DNA of 64,000 nucleotides, from positions 1,674,001 to 1,738,000 of the forward strand of contig JAXGNG010000001.1 in NCBI GenBank assembly GCA_040768125.1, written 5' to 3'. Source of the DNA: RBG-16-49-21 sp040768125. GTDB lineage: Bacteria > Spirochaetota > UBA4802 > UBA5550. A program made the translations under genes and the position numbers. The notes beneath the pieces are model-generated. The model was given only the letters and a program-made list of their open reading frames with translations. It had not been told where the DNA came from and ran no database searches. Below, one piece after another: positions 41,887-50,980 of the stretch (position 1 is the stretch's first letter; each line of letters opens with the position of its first letter).

Positions 41887-44022
41887 ATGGCACTATCATT
41901 AACACCCGGTAAAAATTGTTGGCGGATAGAACATGCCGATAAACTCAGTTTCATTATTGACGGTGCCGCTTACTTTCGTTTACTCAGGATGGTCCTGATG
42001 CGTGCGCGCCACAGCGTTTACATTTTAAGCTGGGACATCGACAGTCGCGTGGAGTTGGTTCGTGGTGGCGTCAATGACGGATATCCCACCATGCTGGGAG
42101 ATCTTTTAAACCATTGCGCGAAGCGGAGACCGGGCCTTCATCTGTACGTGCTTAACTGGGACTTCGCCATGATTTTGGCAATGAACCGTGAATGGCTTCC
42201 AATCTATCAACTTGATTGGAAAACACACCGGCGTGTACACTTTGCCCTGAGCAGTTATCATGCAAGCGGTGCATCCCTGCACCAGAAGATTGTTGTGGTA
42301 GACGATGAGATTGCTTTCATCGGCGGACTTGATCTTACCATGGGACGCTGGGACACGACGGAGCACAAACCTGATAACGAAAACCGGGATATCATTGATA
42401 ATAAGATATCCAGACCATATCATGATATTCAGATCATGGTAAGCGGAAATGCAGCAGCTGCCATGGCGGACCTGGCACGGGATCAATGGAAAAAGGCGAC
42501 AGGAAAAACCCCTCGAAGCGCGGGGAACAGGAAGCACGACGATCTCTGGCCAGGTGATGTTGAACCTGACATGGAGGACATCGACGTGGCGCTGGCAAGG
42601 ACGCAGGCCGAGTATAAAGAGCAGGCTGAAATTCGCGAGATACAGGAGTTTTACAGACAGGCAATACTTGACGCGCGGGATTATATCTATATTGAAAACC
42701 AATATTTTACCGCGCCTGTAATAGCCGATTCTATTCAAGCAAAACTTGAAGAAAAAAATGGCCCTGAAATAGTGATGGTCTTTCCCAGAGAAACAGAGGG
42801 GTGGCTTTCACAGTTCACCATGGACGTTCTTAGAGCCAGACTGATACGCAGGTTGCAGAAGCATGATACCTATGCAAGATTAAAGGTGCTGTATCCGGAA
42901 TCACCTACTCATGGAGATGTATCCATAAATGTTCACGCCAAGCTTATGATCGTTGACGATAGAATTGTCACCGTAGGATCGGCAAATCTTAACAACAGGT
43001 CAATGGGCCTGGATAATGAATGCAACCTGATTGTTGACTCACAGGCACAGAAACACGCCGAAACGGGAATCAGGAATTTCAGAAACAAGCTTCTTGCGGA
43101 ACACCTGGGGACCAGTCCTGAAGTTGTCGATGAAACGGTAAAACAAAAAAAGTCGTTGATCGAATGTGTAGATGAGCTTACGAATACTGACAGGCGATAT
43201 TTAAAGGAGCTTTCCCTGGAGGTTCCGGAAGAAATTGACCGGGTCGTTCCGGATACAGACGTGGTTGACCCCGAATACCCCATTAAGCCGGAACTAATAG
43301 TCAAAAGACTTGTACCTGAAGCAGGCCACAAGCCTGCTCGAAAACGGATAGTTGCCTGGATTTTTTTAATCGCGTTAATAGCATCTCTGTCGGCAATGTG
43401 GCGATGGACGCCATTAAGCGAATGGTTAAACATTGACACTCTGTCAAATGGCATGTCAATGATTCGCGCTATCCCGGCAGCGCCCGTGCTTGTCATAGCT
43501 GTTTTTGTTCTTGCGGGTTTGATTGCCTTCCCCTTTACAATATTAATCATCGTAACGGTACTCACCTTCGGTCCTGTTCAGGGTTTTATTCTTTCGTTGA
43601 TTGGTGGTATTCTAAGCGCCCTGATAATATATTATCTTGGCGAACTCCTGGGCCGAACTACCGTACGCAGGCTTGCGGGTTCAAAACTCAACAAAATAAG
43701 TAAAACCATCGCGCGCCATGGCATTATTACCATTATGGCCGTACGCGTAATCCCGGTGGCGCCCTTTTCGGTGGTGAATCTGGTCGCAGGCGCGTCCCAT
43801 ATCAATTTTCGTGACTACTTTATTGGAACCATACTGGGAATGACCCCCGGGATGATTGCCCTGACCCTTGTCACGACCAGGGTCAATGCAACCATAATGA
43901 ATCCTGAGCCCCAAAACATCATACTGTTGATTGTAACCGTCGTTGTGGTTGTCCTTGCCGCTTATATGCTGGTACGCTGGCTAAGGAGAAAGTCAAAAGA
44001 TGAACGGGAGGTAAATGGATAA
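41887..44022 (+). CDS. Phospholipase D-like protein fused to a VTT/DedA membrane domain
   Basis: A 711-residue protein. The N-terminal 480 residues carry two HKD motifs of the phospholipase D superfamily (HQKIVVVDDEIAFIGG and HAKLMIVDDRIVTVGSANLN), so the catalytic pair is intact. From about residue 500 there are five or six transmembrane helices of the VTT (SNARE-associated, DedA-like) type with ILIIVTVLTFGPVQGF and RVIPVAPFSVVNLVAG. The cytoplasmic or periplasmic PLD head presumably acts on phospholipids or cardiolipin at the membrane. AAGGA lies 10 bases before the ATG. The next gene overlaps the 3' end by 8 bases, so the two are co-translated. Confidence 0.92.
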   Translation: MALSLTPGKNCWRIEHADKLSFIIDGAAYFRLLRMVLMRARHSVYILSWDIDSRVELVRGGVNDGYPTMLGDLLNHCAKRRPGLHLYVLNWDFAMILAMNREWLPIYQLDWKTHRRVHFALSSYHASGASLHQKIVVVDDEIAFIGGLDLTMGRWDTTEHKPDNENRDIIDNKISRPYHDIQIMVSGNAAAAMADLARDQWKKATGKTPRSAGNRKHDDLWPGDVEPDMEDIDVALARTQAEYKEQAEIREIQEFYRQAILDARDYIYIENQYFTAPVIADSIQAKLEEKNGPEIVMVFPRETEGWLSQFTMDVLRARLIRRLQKHDTYARLKVLYPESPTHGDVSINVHAKLMIVDDRIVTVGSANLNNRSMGLDNECNLIVDSQAQKHAETGIRNFRNKLLAEHLGTSPEVVDETVKQKKSLIECVDELTNTDRRYLKELSLEVPEEIDRVVPDTDVVDPEYPIKPELIVKRLVPEAGHKPARKRIVAWIFLIALIASLSAMWRWTPLSEWLNIDTLSNGMSMIRAIPAAPVLVIAVFVLAGLIAFPFTILIIVTVLTFGPVQGFILSLIGGILSALIIYYLGELLGRTTVRRLAGSKLNKISKTIARHGIITIMAVRVIPVAPFSVVNLVAGASHINFRDYFIGTILGMTPGMIALTLVTTRVNATIMNPEPQNIILLIVTVVVVVLAAYMLVRWLRRKSKDEREVNG

Positions 44023-44764
44023 AAAACATCCGCTGCAATTCAACATCATGGATCAAAGATCGATCAAAATGGCGACATACAATATACACCGATGCATCGG
44101 CACCGACGGAAGATCAGATCCTGAAAGAATAATCCGTGTTTTGAAGGAACTGGATTCCGATGTAATAGCGCTGCAGGAAGTTGAAACGGTGTATGACGGC
44201 GGCTTTGACCTGCTCAATGAATTCAGTAAAGAAACAGGCATGCATGCTGTGCCGGGCCCTACCATGTACAGCGCAGTCTCTGATTATGGAAACGCACTGC
44301 TCAGCAGATATGAGATACACGATCTTTTAAGAGTGGATATTAGCGTTAAGGACCGTGAGCCACGCGGCGCCCTGAGCGTTACCATTGATGAAGGTGAAAA
44401 AAAGATACACGTAATAGCCACGCATTTTGGCTTGTCCGCCAGGGAGCGCGCTGTACAGGCCGAACGGTTGATTCAAGTAATAAAGGAGCAGAAGGCTGAT
44501 ATGTCTGTGTTGATGGGGGATTTGAATGAATGGTTTTATTTTTCCAGGTCGCTGAGGAGGATGAGAAAACACTTTCCCCGAACCGGATGTATTCGGACCT
44601 TTCCGTCCGGTTTTCCTTTGCTGGCTCTTGATAAAATATTAGTGGATGCGCGTTGTATGATGCGGAATCAGATGTCTGTAAAAAGCGAATTTACCAGGAT
44701 AGCCTCCGACCATCTTCCTTTGAGGGTTGAAATATTTTTCCATTCCGCAGGCGAGGTCATGTGA
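44015..44764 (+). CDS. Endonuclease/exonuclease/phosphatase-family protein
   Basis: A 249-residue enzyme of the EEP fold (DNase I, inositol phosphatase, sphingomyelinase relatives). Visible motifs are MATYNIHRCIG, IALQEVE with the metal-binding Glu, THFGLSARER, MGDLNEW and the terminal ASDHLPL with the catalytic His. It overlaps the PLD-VTT gene by 8 bases. EEP and PLD-VTT genes occur together in other bacteria, which suggests a joint phospholipid head-group or phosphodiester role rather than DNA repair. The ATG at 44015 has GGAGG only 3 bases upstream, so starts at 44048 or 44069 are possible. The stop codon lies in a perfect hairpin. Confidence 0.88.
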   Translation: MDKKHPLQFNIMDQRSIKMATYNIHRCIGTDGRSDPERIIRVLKELDSDVIALQEVETVYDGGFDLLNEFSKETGMHAVPGPTMYSAVSDYGNALLSRYEIHDLLRVDISVKDREPRGALSVTIDEGEKKIHVIATHFGLSARERAVQAERLIQVIKEQKADMSVLMGDLNEWFYFSRSLRRMRKHFPRTGCIRTFPSGFPLLALDKILVDARCMMRNQMSVKSEFTRIASDHLPLRVEIFFHSAGEVM

Positions 44765-44778
44765 CCTCGCCTGCGGAA
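44743..44778. terminator. Perfect hairpin overlapping the EEP stop codon
   Basis: TTCCGCAGGCGAGGTCA (44743-44759) and its exact reverse complement (44762-44778) are separated by 2 bases. The TGA stop of the upstream gene (44762-44764) is inside the right arm. As at 7795-7828, there is a long perfect stem but no U-tract. Confidence 0.55.
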
Positions 44779-44885
44779 ACCTTGAAGGGGCGACACAACA
44801 TAATGCCCACAAGTTCGTTAAGAAAAATTATAAAATAAGCATAAATGTAATTGAAAAATCATGAAACAGTGCTCCACTAGCACAC

Positions 44886-45287
44886 ATGAAGAAGAATATC
44901 ATTAAAGGAAGAAACGCCGCGATACTGAAGGCGGTGATGAACGCCATCATACCTCGCGGCGGGGCCTTCGGGCCAGGCGCCGCGGATTACGACCTCCTGC
45001 CCCGCGTGGAGGCCATCGTGAGAAGCTACGATCCGTGGATACGCTCCCTCTTTCCCCTGATGCTCTCCTACATCCAGTTCACCGCGCTTCTGCGCCACGG
45101 AAGGGTTTTTTCGCGCCTCCGTGAAGACCGCGCCATGGCCTTTCTCCATGGCATGGAGACGAGTCCCTTCTTTTATAGGCGCATGATCATCCTTCTGATG
45201 AAGCTGGTGACCATGCTCGCCTTCTATGAAGACGACGGGGTGTCGCGCCTCACCGGCTATGTCCACGGCTGCGATGAGGGAAGGTAG
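44886..45287 (+). CDS. Gluconate-2-dehydrogenase-subunit-3-like small protein
   Basis: A 133-residue helical protein (LKAVMNAIIPRGGAFGPGA, then LPRVEAIVRSYDPWIRSLFPLML). The opening A-I-I-P-R-G segment and the location directly ahead of a GMC oxidoreductase match the small subunit (subunit 3 of gluconate 2-dehydrogenase family) that accompanies membrane GMC dehydrogenases. No twin-arginine signal is visible here, unlike in many relatives, so the complex may be cytoplasmic. The ATG has no clear ribosome site. The gap to the GMC gene is 51 bases. Confidence 0.65.
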   Translation: MKKNIIKGRNAAILKAVMNAIIPRGGAFGPGAADYDLLPRVEAIVRSYDPWIRSLFPLMLSYIQFTALLRHGRVFSRLREDRAMAFLHGMETSPFFYRRMIILLMKLVTMLAFYEDDGVSRLTGYVHGCDEGR

Positions 45288-45338
45288 CATGCCGCGGAAG
45301 AAAGGAACCAACCATGATGCCGTTCAGGGGAAGCAATC

Positions 45339-46880
45339 ATGATCGTGACCTATAACGAATACTCGGGGGACATGCGGGAGCGCTGCGACGTCTGCGTCAT
45401 CGGCAGCGGTCCCGGCGGCGGAGTCGTGGCCAAGGAGCTCGCCGAAAAGGGGCGCCGCGTGGTCCTCCTCGAGGAGGGTGGGCACTTCACCGTGGACGAC
45501 TGGGACGGCAGGCCCGCGAAGGGGCTCGTCGAGATGTACCGGAGCGGCGGGTCCACGGGTACGCTCGGCAATCCCTTCATCTCCCTCACCCTGGGGAAAT
45601 GCATCGGCGGCACCAGCACCGTGAACTCCGCCACCTGCTTCCGTACTCCCGGGAGAATACTGAGGAAATGGCGCCAAGAGCTGGGCCTCGGGGCGATGAG
45701 CGAGGAGACCATGGATCCCTATTTCGACCGGGTGGAGAGGATCGTGAACGTCACCGAGCTTCCCTGGGACCTCCTGGGGAACAACGCGAAGGTGGTGAAG
45801 CGGGGGTGCGACCGCCTGGGCTACACCTGCAGGCCCCTGCGCCACAACGTGAAGGAGTGCAAGGGGTGCGGTCCCTGCCAGTTCGGGTGCCAGGAAAACG
45901 CCAAGCAGAGCGTGAACGTCACCTACGTTCCCATGGCGGACCGCTTCGGCGCCAGGATATTCGCGAACTGCCGCGCCGAGCGCCTGGTGATACGCGACGG
46001 AAAGGTCGCCGGCGTGGAGGCGCGGGCCATTGACCCGAAAACGGGCAAGCGCGCCTGGCGCGTTTCCGTGGAGTGCGACGCTGTCGTGGTGGCCTGCGGT
46101 TCCCTCATCACGCCTTCCTTCCTGAAATGGAACGGCCTCAGGAACCGCCACGTCGGAAGGCACCTCCAGATCCATCCCGCGAGCAGGGTTGTGGCCCTCA
46201 TGGACGAAGAGGTGAAGGGCTGGAAGGGGGTGTCCCAGGGAGCCTACATCGACGACTTCGAGGACGAGGGGATCATGATGGAAGGGGTGATGGTGCACCC
46301 CTCGCTCCTCCTGGCCGCCATGCCCGGCGTGGGGCACGCGCACAAGGAGATGGCCGCGCGCTACAACAACCTCGCCGCCTTCGGCGTCATGGTCCACGAC
46401 GAGACCGAGGGGAGGGTGCTCAGGGGTTACCGTCCAGAGAAGAGGGGCGGGATCCTGGCCACCTATTTCATTCGGCGGGGCGACGCGGAGAAGTTGAAAA
46501 GGGGAATTGTGTACCTGGCGAAGATATTTTTCGCCGCCGGGGCACGGGAGGTCTACACCGCGATTTCGAAGATGCCGGTGCTCCGCTCCGTTGAAGATGC
46601 CGAAAAACTCCTGAAGATGCGCTTACGGCCAAACCAGATCGAGACCATGGCCTTCCACCCCCTGGGGACCTGCCGCATGGCGGCCTCCCCCGGGGACGGG
46701 GCGGTGAGCGGAACCGGCGAGTCCTTCGAGGTGAAGAACCTCTATGTCGCCGACGGGAGCGTGATCCCCACCTCACTCGGAGTGAATCCCCAGATCACCA
46801 TCATGGCCGTGGCGAACTATATCGCGGATTGCGTGGACCGCGGGCTTGGCGGCGCCGGGGAGGAGATACCGGCGCGGTGA
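45339..46880 (+). CDS. GMC-type FAD oxidoreductase (second copy)
   Basis: A 513-residue flavoenzyme. The FAD motif VIGSGPGGGVVAKELAEKG lies near residue 20, followed by LGKCIGGTSTVNSATCFRTP, a Cys cluster CKGCGPCQFGC around residue 170 resembling the one in the GMC protein at 19743, VVACGSLITPSFLK, and the C-terminal FHPLGTCRM and SLGVNPQITIMA motifs. It would oxidise an alcohol, possibly a sterol or long-chain alcohol, passing electrons to an unknown acceptor. It is preceded by its probable small subunit. Unlike the GMC protein at 19743 it has no extra C-terminal domain. Confidence 0.9.
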   Translation: MIVTYNEYSGDMRERCDVCVIGSGPGGGVVAKELAEKGRRVVLLEEGGHFTVDDWDGRPAKGLVEMYRSGGSTGTLGNPFISLTLGKCIGGTSTVNSATCFRTPGRILRKWRQELGLGAMSEETMDPYFDRVERIVNVTELPWDLLGNNAKVVKRGCDRLGYTCRPLRHNVKECKGCGPCQFGCQENAKQSVNVTYVPMADRFGARIFANCRAERLVIRDGKVAGVEARAIDPKTGKRAWRVSVECDAVVVACGSLITPSFLKWNGLRNRHVGRHLQIHPASRVVALMDEEVKGWKGVSQGAYIDDFEDEGIMMEGVMVHPSLLLAAMPGVGHAHKEMAARYNNLAAFGVMVHDETEGRVLRGYRPEKRGGILATYFIRRGDAEKLKRGIVYLAKIFFAAGAREVYTAISKMPVLRSVEDAEKLLKMRLRPNQIETMAFHPLGTCRMAASPGDGAVSGTGESFEVKNLYVADGSVIPTSLGVNPQITIMAVANYIADCVDRGLGGAGEEIPAR

Positions 46881-46898
46881 GGGGGCGTTCACCCGTCA

Positions 46899-47720
46899 TT
46901 AATCGTCTTTGAATATCTCCGGGTAGAGCTTTTTCTGGCAGTCGGGGCAGAGGCTGTGGGTGAAGAGCATCTCCCTGTTCTCGCGCAGGTAGGTCTCGAT
47001 GGAAACCCATGACTCCCGATCGCCGGGCGCTCCTTCCCCGTTCCTGATTTTCTTGCAGTTCGAGCATATGGGGAGAAGACGCTCGATCTCACGGAGCCTC
47101 CGCGACGCCTCCCTCAACCGGCGCATGTCGCGCGCCAGCGCGGCGATCAGCGCGCCGATGACAATGAGTATGGCCGATGCCACGATCAGGCCGAGTATCA
47201 CCTGGTCCCGCGAGGCATGCCTCTGTATTTGCAAGACCGTCCTGTCGATGGAATCGAGAAGCTCGACGTTCTTTTCCAGAACATACCGGAGTGAACGCTC
47301 GTCCCTGTCGCTGATGAAGCGTTCCAGGTTGGTCCTGAAGGGCTTCCAGCGTTCGAAAATATCCCCGAGCAGACGCGCGGTCTCCCTGTCCTCGGTCATG
47401 GGAAGCTCGCGTCTCTCCATTCCCTCGATGTCAAGCTGGACCGGACCCCCCATGGTCGCGGCGTGCAGCGATGAATGGAAAATTCTGATCGATGCGCGCA
47501 CGGTTTCGCCGGGCACGGCGCCTTCCCGGTAGAGGAGCGCATCCTTTGTGATCTTCTGGGTCAGCATGCGGAGGCGCCCCACGCCGTTGACACGCGCGTA
47601 ATCGTCAATCTGGTCGCTCACGAGGGCGTATAGCGCGATGGAGTACGCCGCGATAACGGCGGCGACAAGGATGTAGCGCATATAAATGAGGGGATATCGC
47701 GGTTTTGATCCTCGTTTCAT
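46899..47720 (-). CDS. PilJ-type sensory membrane protein with C-terminal zinc-ribbon motif
   Basis: A 273-residue protein. A transmembrane helix at about 15-35 and another at about 175-197 flank a periplasmic PilJ/NarX-type helical domain with the signature GRLRMLTQKITKDALLY. After a short cytoplasmic coiled coil comes LPICSNCKKIRNG...CPDCQKKLYPE, a two-knuckle Cys motif that elsewhere ends PAS-containing signalling proteins. There is no kinase, cyclase or MCP domain, so the output is unknown. The zinc-ribbon tail may itself be the contact. It converges on the GMC gene. Confidence 0.75.
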   Translation of the reverse strand: MKRGSKPRYPLIYMRYILVAAVIAAYSIALYALVSDQIDDYARVNGVGRLRMLTQKITKDALLYREGAVPGETVRASIRIFHSSLHAATMGGPVQLDIEGMERRELPMTEDRETARLLGDIFERWKPFRTNLERFISDRDERSLRYVLEKNVELLDSIDRTVLQIQRHASRDQVILGLIVASAILIVIGALIAALARDMRRLREASRRLREIERLLPICSNCKKIRNGEGAPGDRESWVSIETYLRENREMLFTHSLCPDCQKKLYPEIFKDD

Positions 47721-47812
47721 CTTCGAAGGTCCGTGAGGCTCATCATGCCACTTTTTATACGGACGTTCCCGGAAAATTTGTTACACCATCGCATCAACGA
47801 AAGAGGCCCCGG

Positions 47813-48652
47813 CTATTTCACTTCGGTGAAGCCTTTTCCCTCCCACCGGTAGGTTTTTTTCTCGATCTTCGTCACCCTGTATTCCTTCGCCTCCTCGTTG
47901 AACTCTTCGTGCGTGGTGAAGACGACGACGCAGTCCTTCACCCCTTCTTTTTCGTCGGGGAAGACCGGCTTTGATATGACGTGGAACACCCCGGCCTCCA
48001 CCATGCTGAGCGTCTTCACTCCCTGGTAAAGCGCGGTGCCGTCGTGGATGACGAGGACCGTGCCGAAGGGATAGCCGCATGCCGGGTAGTTGAACGAGAG
48101 GGCGATCACATTGGTAACGCCCTTCAGCCCCCTCCCGCCGTGTAGTTCCGCCGTAACCGAGTAGTCATAGGTGCCGTCCTGGTTGAGAAGCCCCGGGGGA
48201 TTGAATTCAACCTTCCCCGCGACGGCTCCTCCCCGGAGGAGGGTCACGCGGCAGGCGACCGAATTGTCCGATGTGACCGAGAGGCCGGCAAGAACGACTT
48301 CACCGCCACCGGCGTTCTTTAGATCCAGGGACGCGACGGATATCAGCCCTCCCCAGACAAACCCCTTCTTCTCGACGCCCCGATCCCCGAAGCTCACTCC
48401 GTACCAGGGCGCGTTGAGCCTGTTAATGGTTGAGGAGACGTCGCTTTTCGAGGTGATCCTGAGCCTCGAGCCGATGGGGAGGGTGGCGATGACGGGACCC
48501 GAGAGGGACGGCGTGGAACGGATGTTCACCCGGTCCGCGGCAAGCCGCACCGTGGAGCCGTTCTGGAACGTGCCGAGCTGGTAGGGCCCGTCCGTGGCTG
48601 TGGGAGCAGGCGCAACGGCAAGAAGTATGGCGAAAAGAACCGGTAGTTTCAT
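47813..48652 (-). CDS. Exported SH3-domain protein
   Basis: A 279-residue exported protein of unknown role. The signal peptide MKLPVLFAILLAVAPAPTA is followed by a bacterial SH3 domain (about residues 30-105: LAADRVNIRSTPSLSGPVIATLPIGSRLRI, WYGVSF, KGFVWGGLI), usually a cell-wall or peptide-binding module. The rest is a beta-rich domain with TVLVIHDGTALYQG and an acidic/aromatic C-terminus. The ATG at 48652, with GGAG 8 bases upstream, places the signal at the N-terminus, unlike the upstream in-frame ATG at 48739. Confidence 0.75.
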   Translation of the reverse strand: MKLPVLFAILLAVAPAPTATDGPYQLGTFQNGSTVRLAADRVNIRSTPSLSGPVIATLPIGSRLRITSKSDVSSTINRLNAPWYGVSFGDRGVEKKGFVWGGLISVASLDLKNAGGGEVVLAGLSVTSDNSVACRVTLLRGGAVAGKVEFNPPGLLNQDGTYDYSVTAELHGGRGLKGVTNVIALSFNYPACGYPFGTVLVIHDGTALYQGVKTLSMVEAGVFHVISKPVFPDEKEGVKDCVVVFTTHEEFNEEAKEYRVTKIEKKTYRWEGKGFTEVK

Positions 48653-48976
48653 GCTGGTACTCCATCGATGGATCGGGGAGCCTTGCGACCGGGCCCCGTT
48701 CCCGGCATGATGGAAGGTACACCGTATAACATGGTTCATGCAATCTTTTTTCGACCTTCTCCAGGTAAAAACAGGGGCTTTGCGTTAAGTGGTCCCAGGC
48801 TCACCGCGCCGTCGTCCTGAATAAGCCTACGCGGTTTGCATGGTGAAAAAATGCTTGCCCGGCCCCGGGATGGATGCTATGAATCCTGGGTGACACGGCA
48901 CCCTTTCCGGGAGCACGGGCCCCTGCCGCGGACAGTTCGCGGCAGTGAAGATGCCCGATATCGTATAACGGAAAAC

Positions 48977-50713
48977 ATGATGAGAATCTCAATTATACTT
49001 GCCCTCCTTCTCTCCGGCGTCGTTGCCTACGCGGCAGAAAAGGAGGAATACTTTAAGATACTTGAACAGGCGTTCAAATCGAGCGAATACGAGACGGCGA
49101 TCGACGCCATGGAAGAGGCCGTCAAGGAATACCCCGGAGAAGCGGAATTTCACGCGGGCCTGGTCTATCTGCTTGTCAATGCGGGGAGATATGACCGTGC
49201 TATCGCAGTTGCCAAATCGGCGGACAGGGAATTCCCGCGCAATCCGCGCATCGGCGACGCCTACCGTGTCTCCCTGACGGGGGCCGGATGGGCGGCGCTC
49301 GGTGATAATAACATCGAGAGCGCGTACCGGTTTTTTAAAACCGCCTACCAGCGCTTCCCGGACGACCGGGAAACGGCGAATGGCTTCGGTCACATGCTCG
49401 TGGTAATGAAAAAGAACCGCGCTGCCCTGGAGGTCCTTGAACGGGGGCACGCGATGCACCCGGAATACAGCCACATACGGTTTAACCTCGCCTGGGCGTG
49501 CATGGCCCGGGGGGACGAGCTCCTTGAGGAAGGGGACGCGGCAGGGGCGGCGTACCTGTTCCGCCGCGCCTTCGAACTCGGCGATAAGAACGACGCGGAC
49601 CTCCATATCGCCTATCTCTACCGCCTTCCGCGGTTCCAGGGTTTCCAGGAGGGGAGCAGGGTCCTTGTCGCCGCGATGAAGCGCTTCGGCGACAATGACG
49701 AGCTCTATCGCGCCGGTTTCTGGCTTTTCCACTCCCTTGCGGACTGGCACCGGGACCGCCGCGAGTACCCCGGGATGATCCAGGCCCTCAAGGGCCTCTG
49801 CTCGTTCTCGGCGAAGAGGAAGCTCATCTACAGGGACGATATGACCTTCTCCCATCTCGCCATCAGTAAAACAAACGCAGAGATTTTCGCCATGATCGAG
49901 TCGCTCTGCCCTTACTGGCGAAGGTTCGCCGGCGAGGAGGGGGCGACGGCACGGGCGCTCCTCGGAAAATTGAGAAAAGACCTGCCGGTGGACCTTTATT
50001 TCGTGTACTTCAATCTCCTGGGCCACGTCCTCTACCGCGAGGGAAGGGTTAAAGACGCGCGGGTCGAGTTTACGCGGGCCTACAATCTTATCATGAAACT
50101 CCCCATGGCCGGGAAATTCAGGTACCGGGAGGAAGTATCAATCCCCTTCCCCCTGAAGGGGGTGTTCCTCGCCGCGAACTGTGACAGCGAGAACTACGTG
50201 ACGCACATGGGCCTCAACCGGTGGTGTTACGATATATTCGGTTCCGACGAGAAGGGAAACCTGATTCGCCCCGGGGTCGAAGAGCAGAAGAGCAGGCTCT
50301 CGGATTGGTTCGGATACGGCGCCGCGATACATTCCCCCCTTGACGGTACGGTCATCGCCGCGGAGGACGGGCACTCCGATGACCGTCCCTACACGGAGAG
50401 TCCCGGGAAGGGCAATTACATCGATATCAGGACCGACGACGGCAAGATACTTCATTTCTATCATATACAGAAGGGTTCCGCCACGGTGAGAAAAGGGGAG
50501 CGGGTAAAGTCCGGGGACAAAATCGCAAGGCTCGGGAATTCCTCGTCGTTTACCCCGCACCTTCATTTCGGCGTGTACTCCAGGGACTGGCTTGTTTCAC
50601 ACCCGGTTTTTTTCACGGACTATCACGTGATCGGGAATGGCGAGCGGAGACACGTGACCAGGGGACAGCCCTCTATCAACCGGGAGAACCAGGAGGTCAT
50701 CGAGGCGCGTTGA
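48977..50713 (+). CDS. TPR protein with C-terminal M23 (LytM-type) peptidase domain
   Basis: A 578-residue exported protein. The signal peptide MMRISIILALLLSGVVAYAA is followed by about eight TPR-like helical hairpins (residues 25-400; for example YRFFKTAYQRFPDDRETANGF). A C-terminal M23 metallopeptidase-like domain follows (about 420-560), with AAIHSPLDGTVIAAEDG, GNYIDIRTDDGKILHFYHIQKGS and HLHFGVY. The HLHFG pair and the HFYH strand are as in LytM/NlpD, but the first zinc-binding H-x-G-x-D is altered (THMGLNRWCYD), so activity is uncertain. The two ATGs at 48977/48980 have only a weak GGA upstream. Probably acts on or binds peptidoglycan. Confidence 0.82.
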   Translation: MMRISIILALLLSGVVAYAAEKEEYFKILEQAFKSSEYETAIDAMEEAVKEYPGEAEFHAGLVYLLVNAGRYDRAIAVAKSADREFPRNPRIGDAYRVSLTGAGWAALGDNNIESAYRFFKTAYQRFPDDRETANGFGHMLVVMKKNRAALEVLERGHAMHPEYSHIRFNLAWACMARGDELLEEGDAAGAAYLFRRAFELGDKNDADLHIAYLYRLPRFQGFQEGSRVLVAAMKRFGDNDELYRAGFWLFHSLADWHRDRREYPGMIQALKGLCSFSAKRKLIYRDDMTFSHLAISKTNAEIFAMIESLCPYWRRFAGEEGATARALLGKLRKDLPVDLYFVYFNLLGHVLYREGRVKDARVEFTRAYNLIMKLPMAGKFRYREEVSIPFPLKGVFLAANCDSENYVTHMGLNRWCYDIFGSDEKGNLIRPGVEEQKSRLSDWFGYGAAIHSPLDGTVIAAEDGHSDDRPYTESPGKGNYIDIRTDDGKILHFYHIQKGSATVRKGERVKSGDKIARLGNSSSFTPHLHFGVYSRDWLVSHPVFFTDYHVIGNGERRHVTRGQPSINRENQEVIEAR

Positions 50714-50765
50714 TATACAGACGCGGAAGGATTCCCGATCAGTATGGATAGTGTATCAAAATATC

Positions 50766-50906
50766 GCCACGGAGACACGGAGACACAAAGGCGGGTCTTC
50801 TTCATCGAACCACGGAATCTCGTCCTGTTGTATCGAGTATGCTATTTGGTCTTATTGCTGAAAATAAATAACCTGTGTTTTTTCTGTGACCCGGTGCCTC
50901 CGTGGC
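50766..50906. repeat. MITE-like element with imperfect terminal inverted repeats
   Basis: Left arm beginning GCCACGGAGACACGG (50766) and right arm ending CCGGTGCCTCCGTGGC (50891-50906) are imperfect inverted copies over about 25 bases, with an AT-rich middle of about 90 bases. Any open frame inside is part of the repeat. No transposase is present. Confidence 0.55.
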
Positions 50907-50980
50907 AAATTGGTATTACCATGCAGTAAATGATACTTTGAGCCGTTGACGCCTGGAAATAATTGAAAGGAGCGTATAAC

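Noticed and set aside
50744..50929. Open frame of 61 codons
   Set aside because: It lies entirely within the MITE-like inverted-repeat element and reads through both arms.
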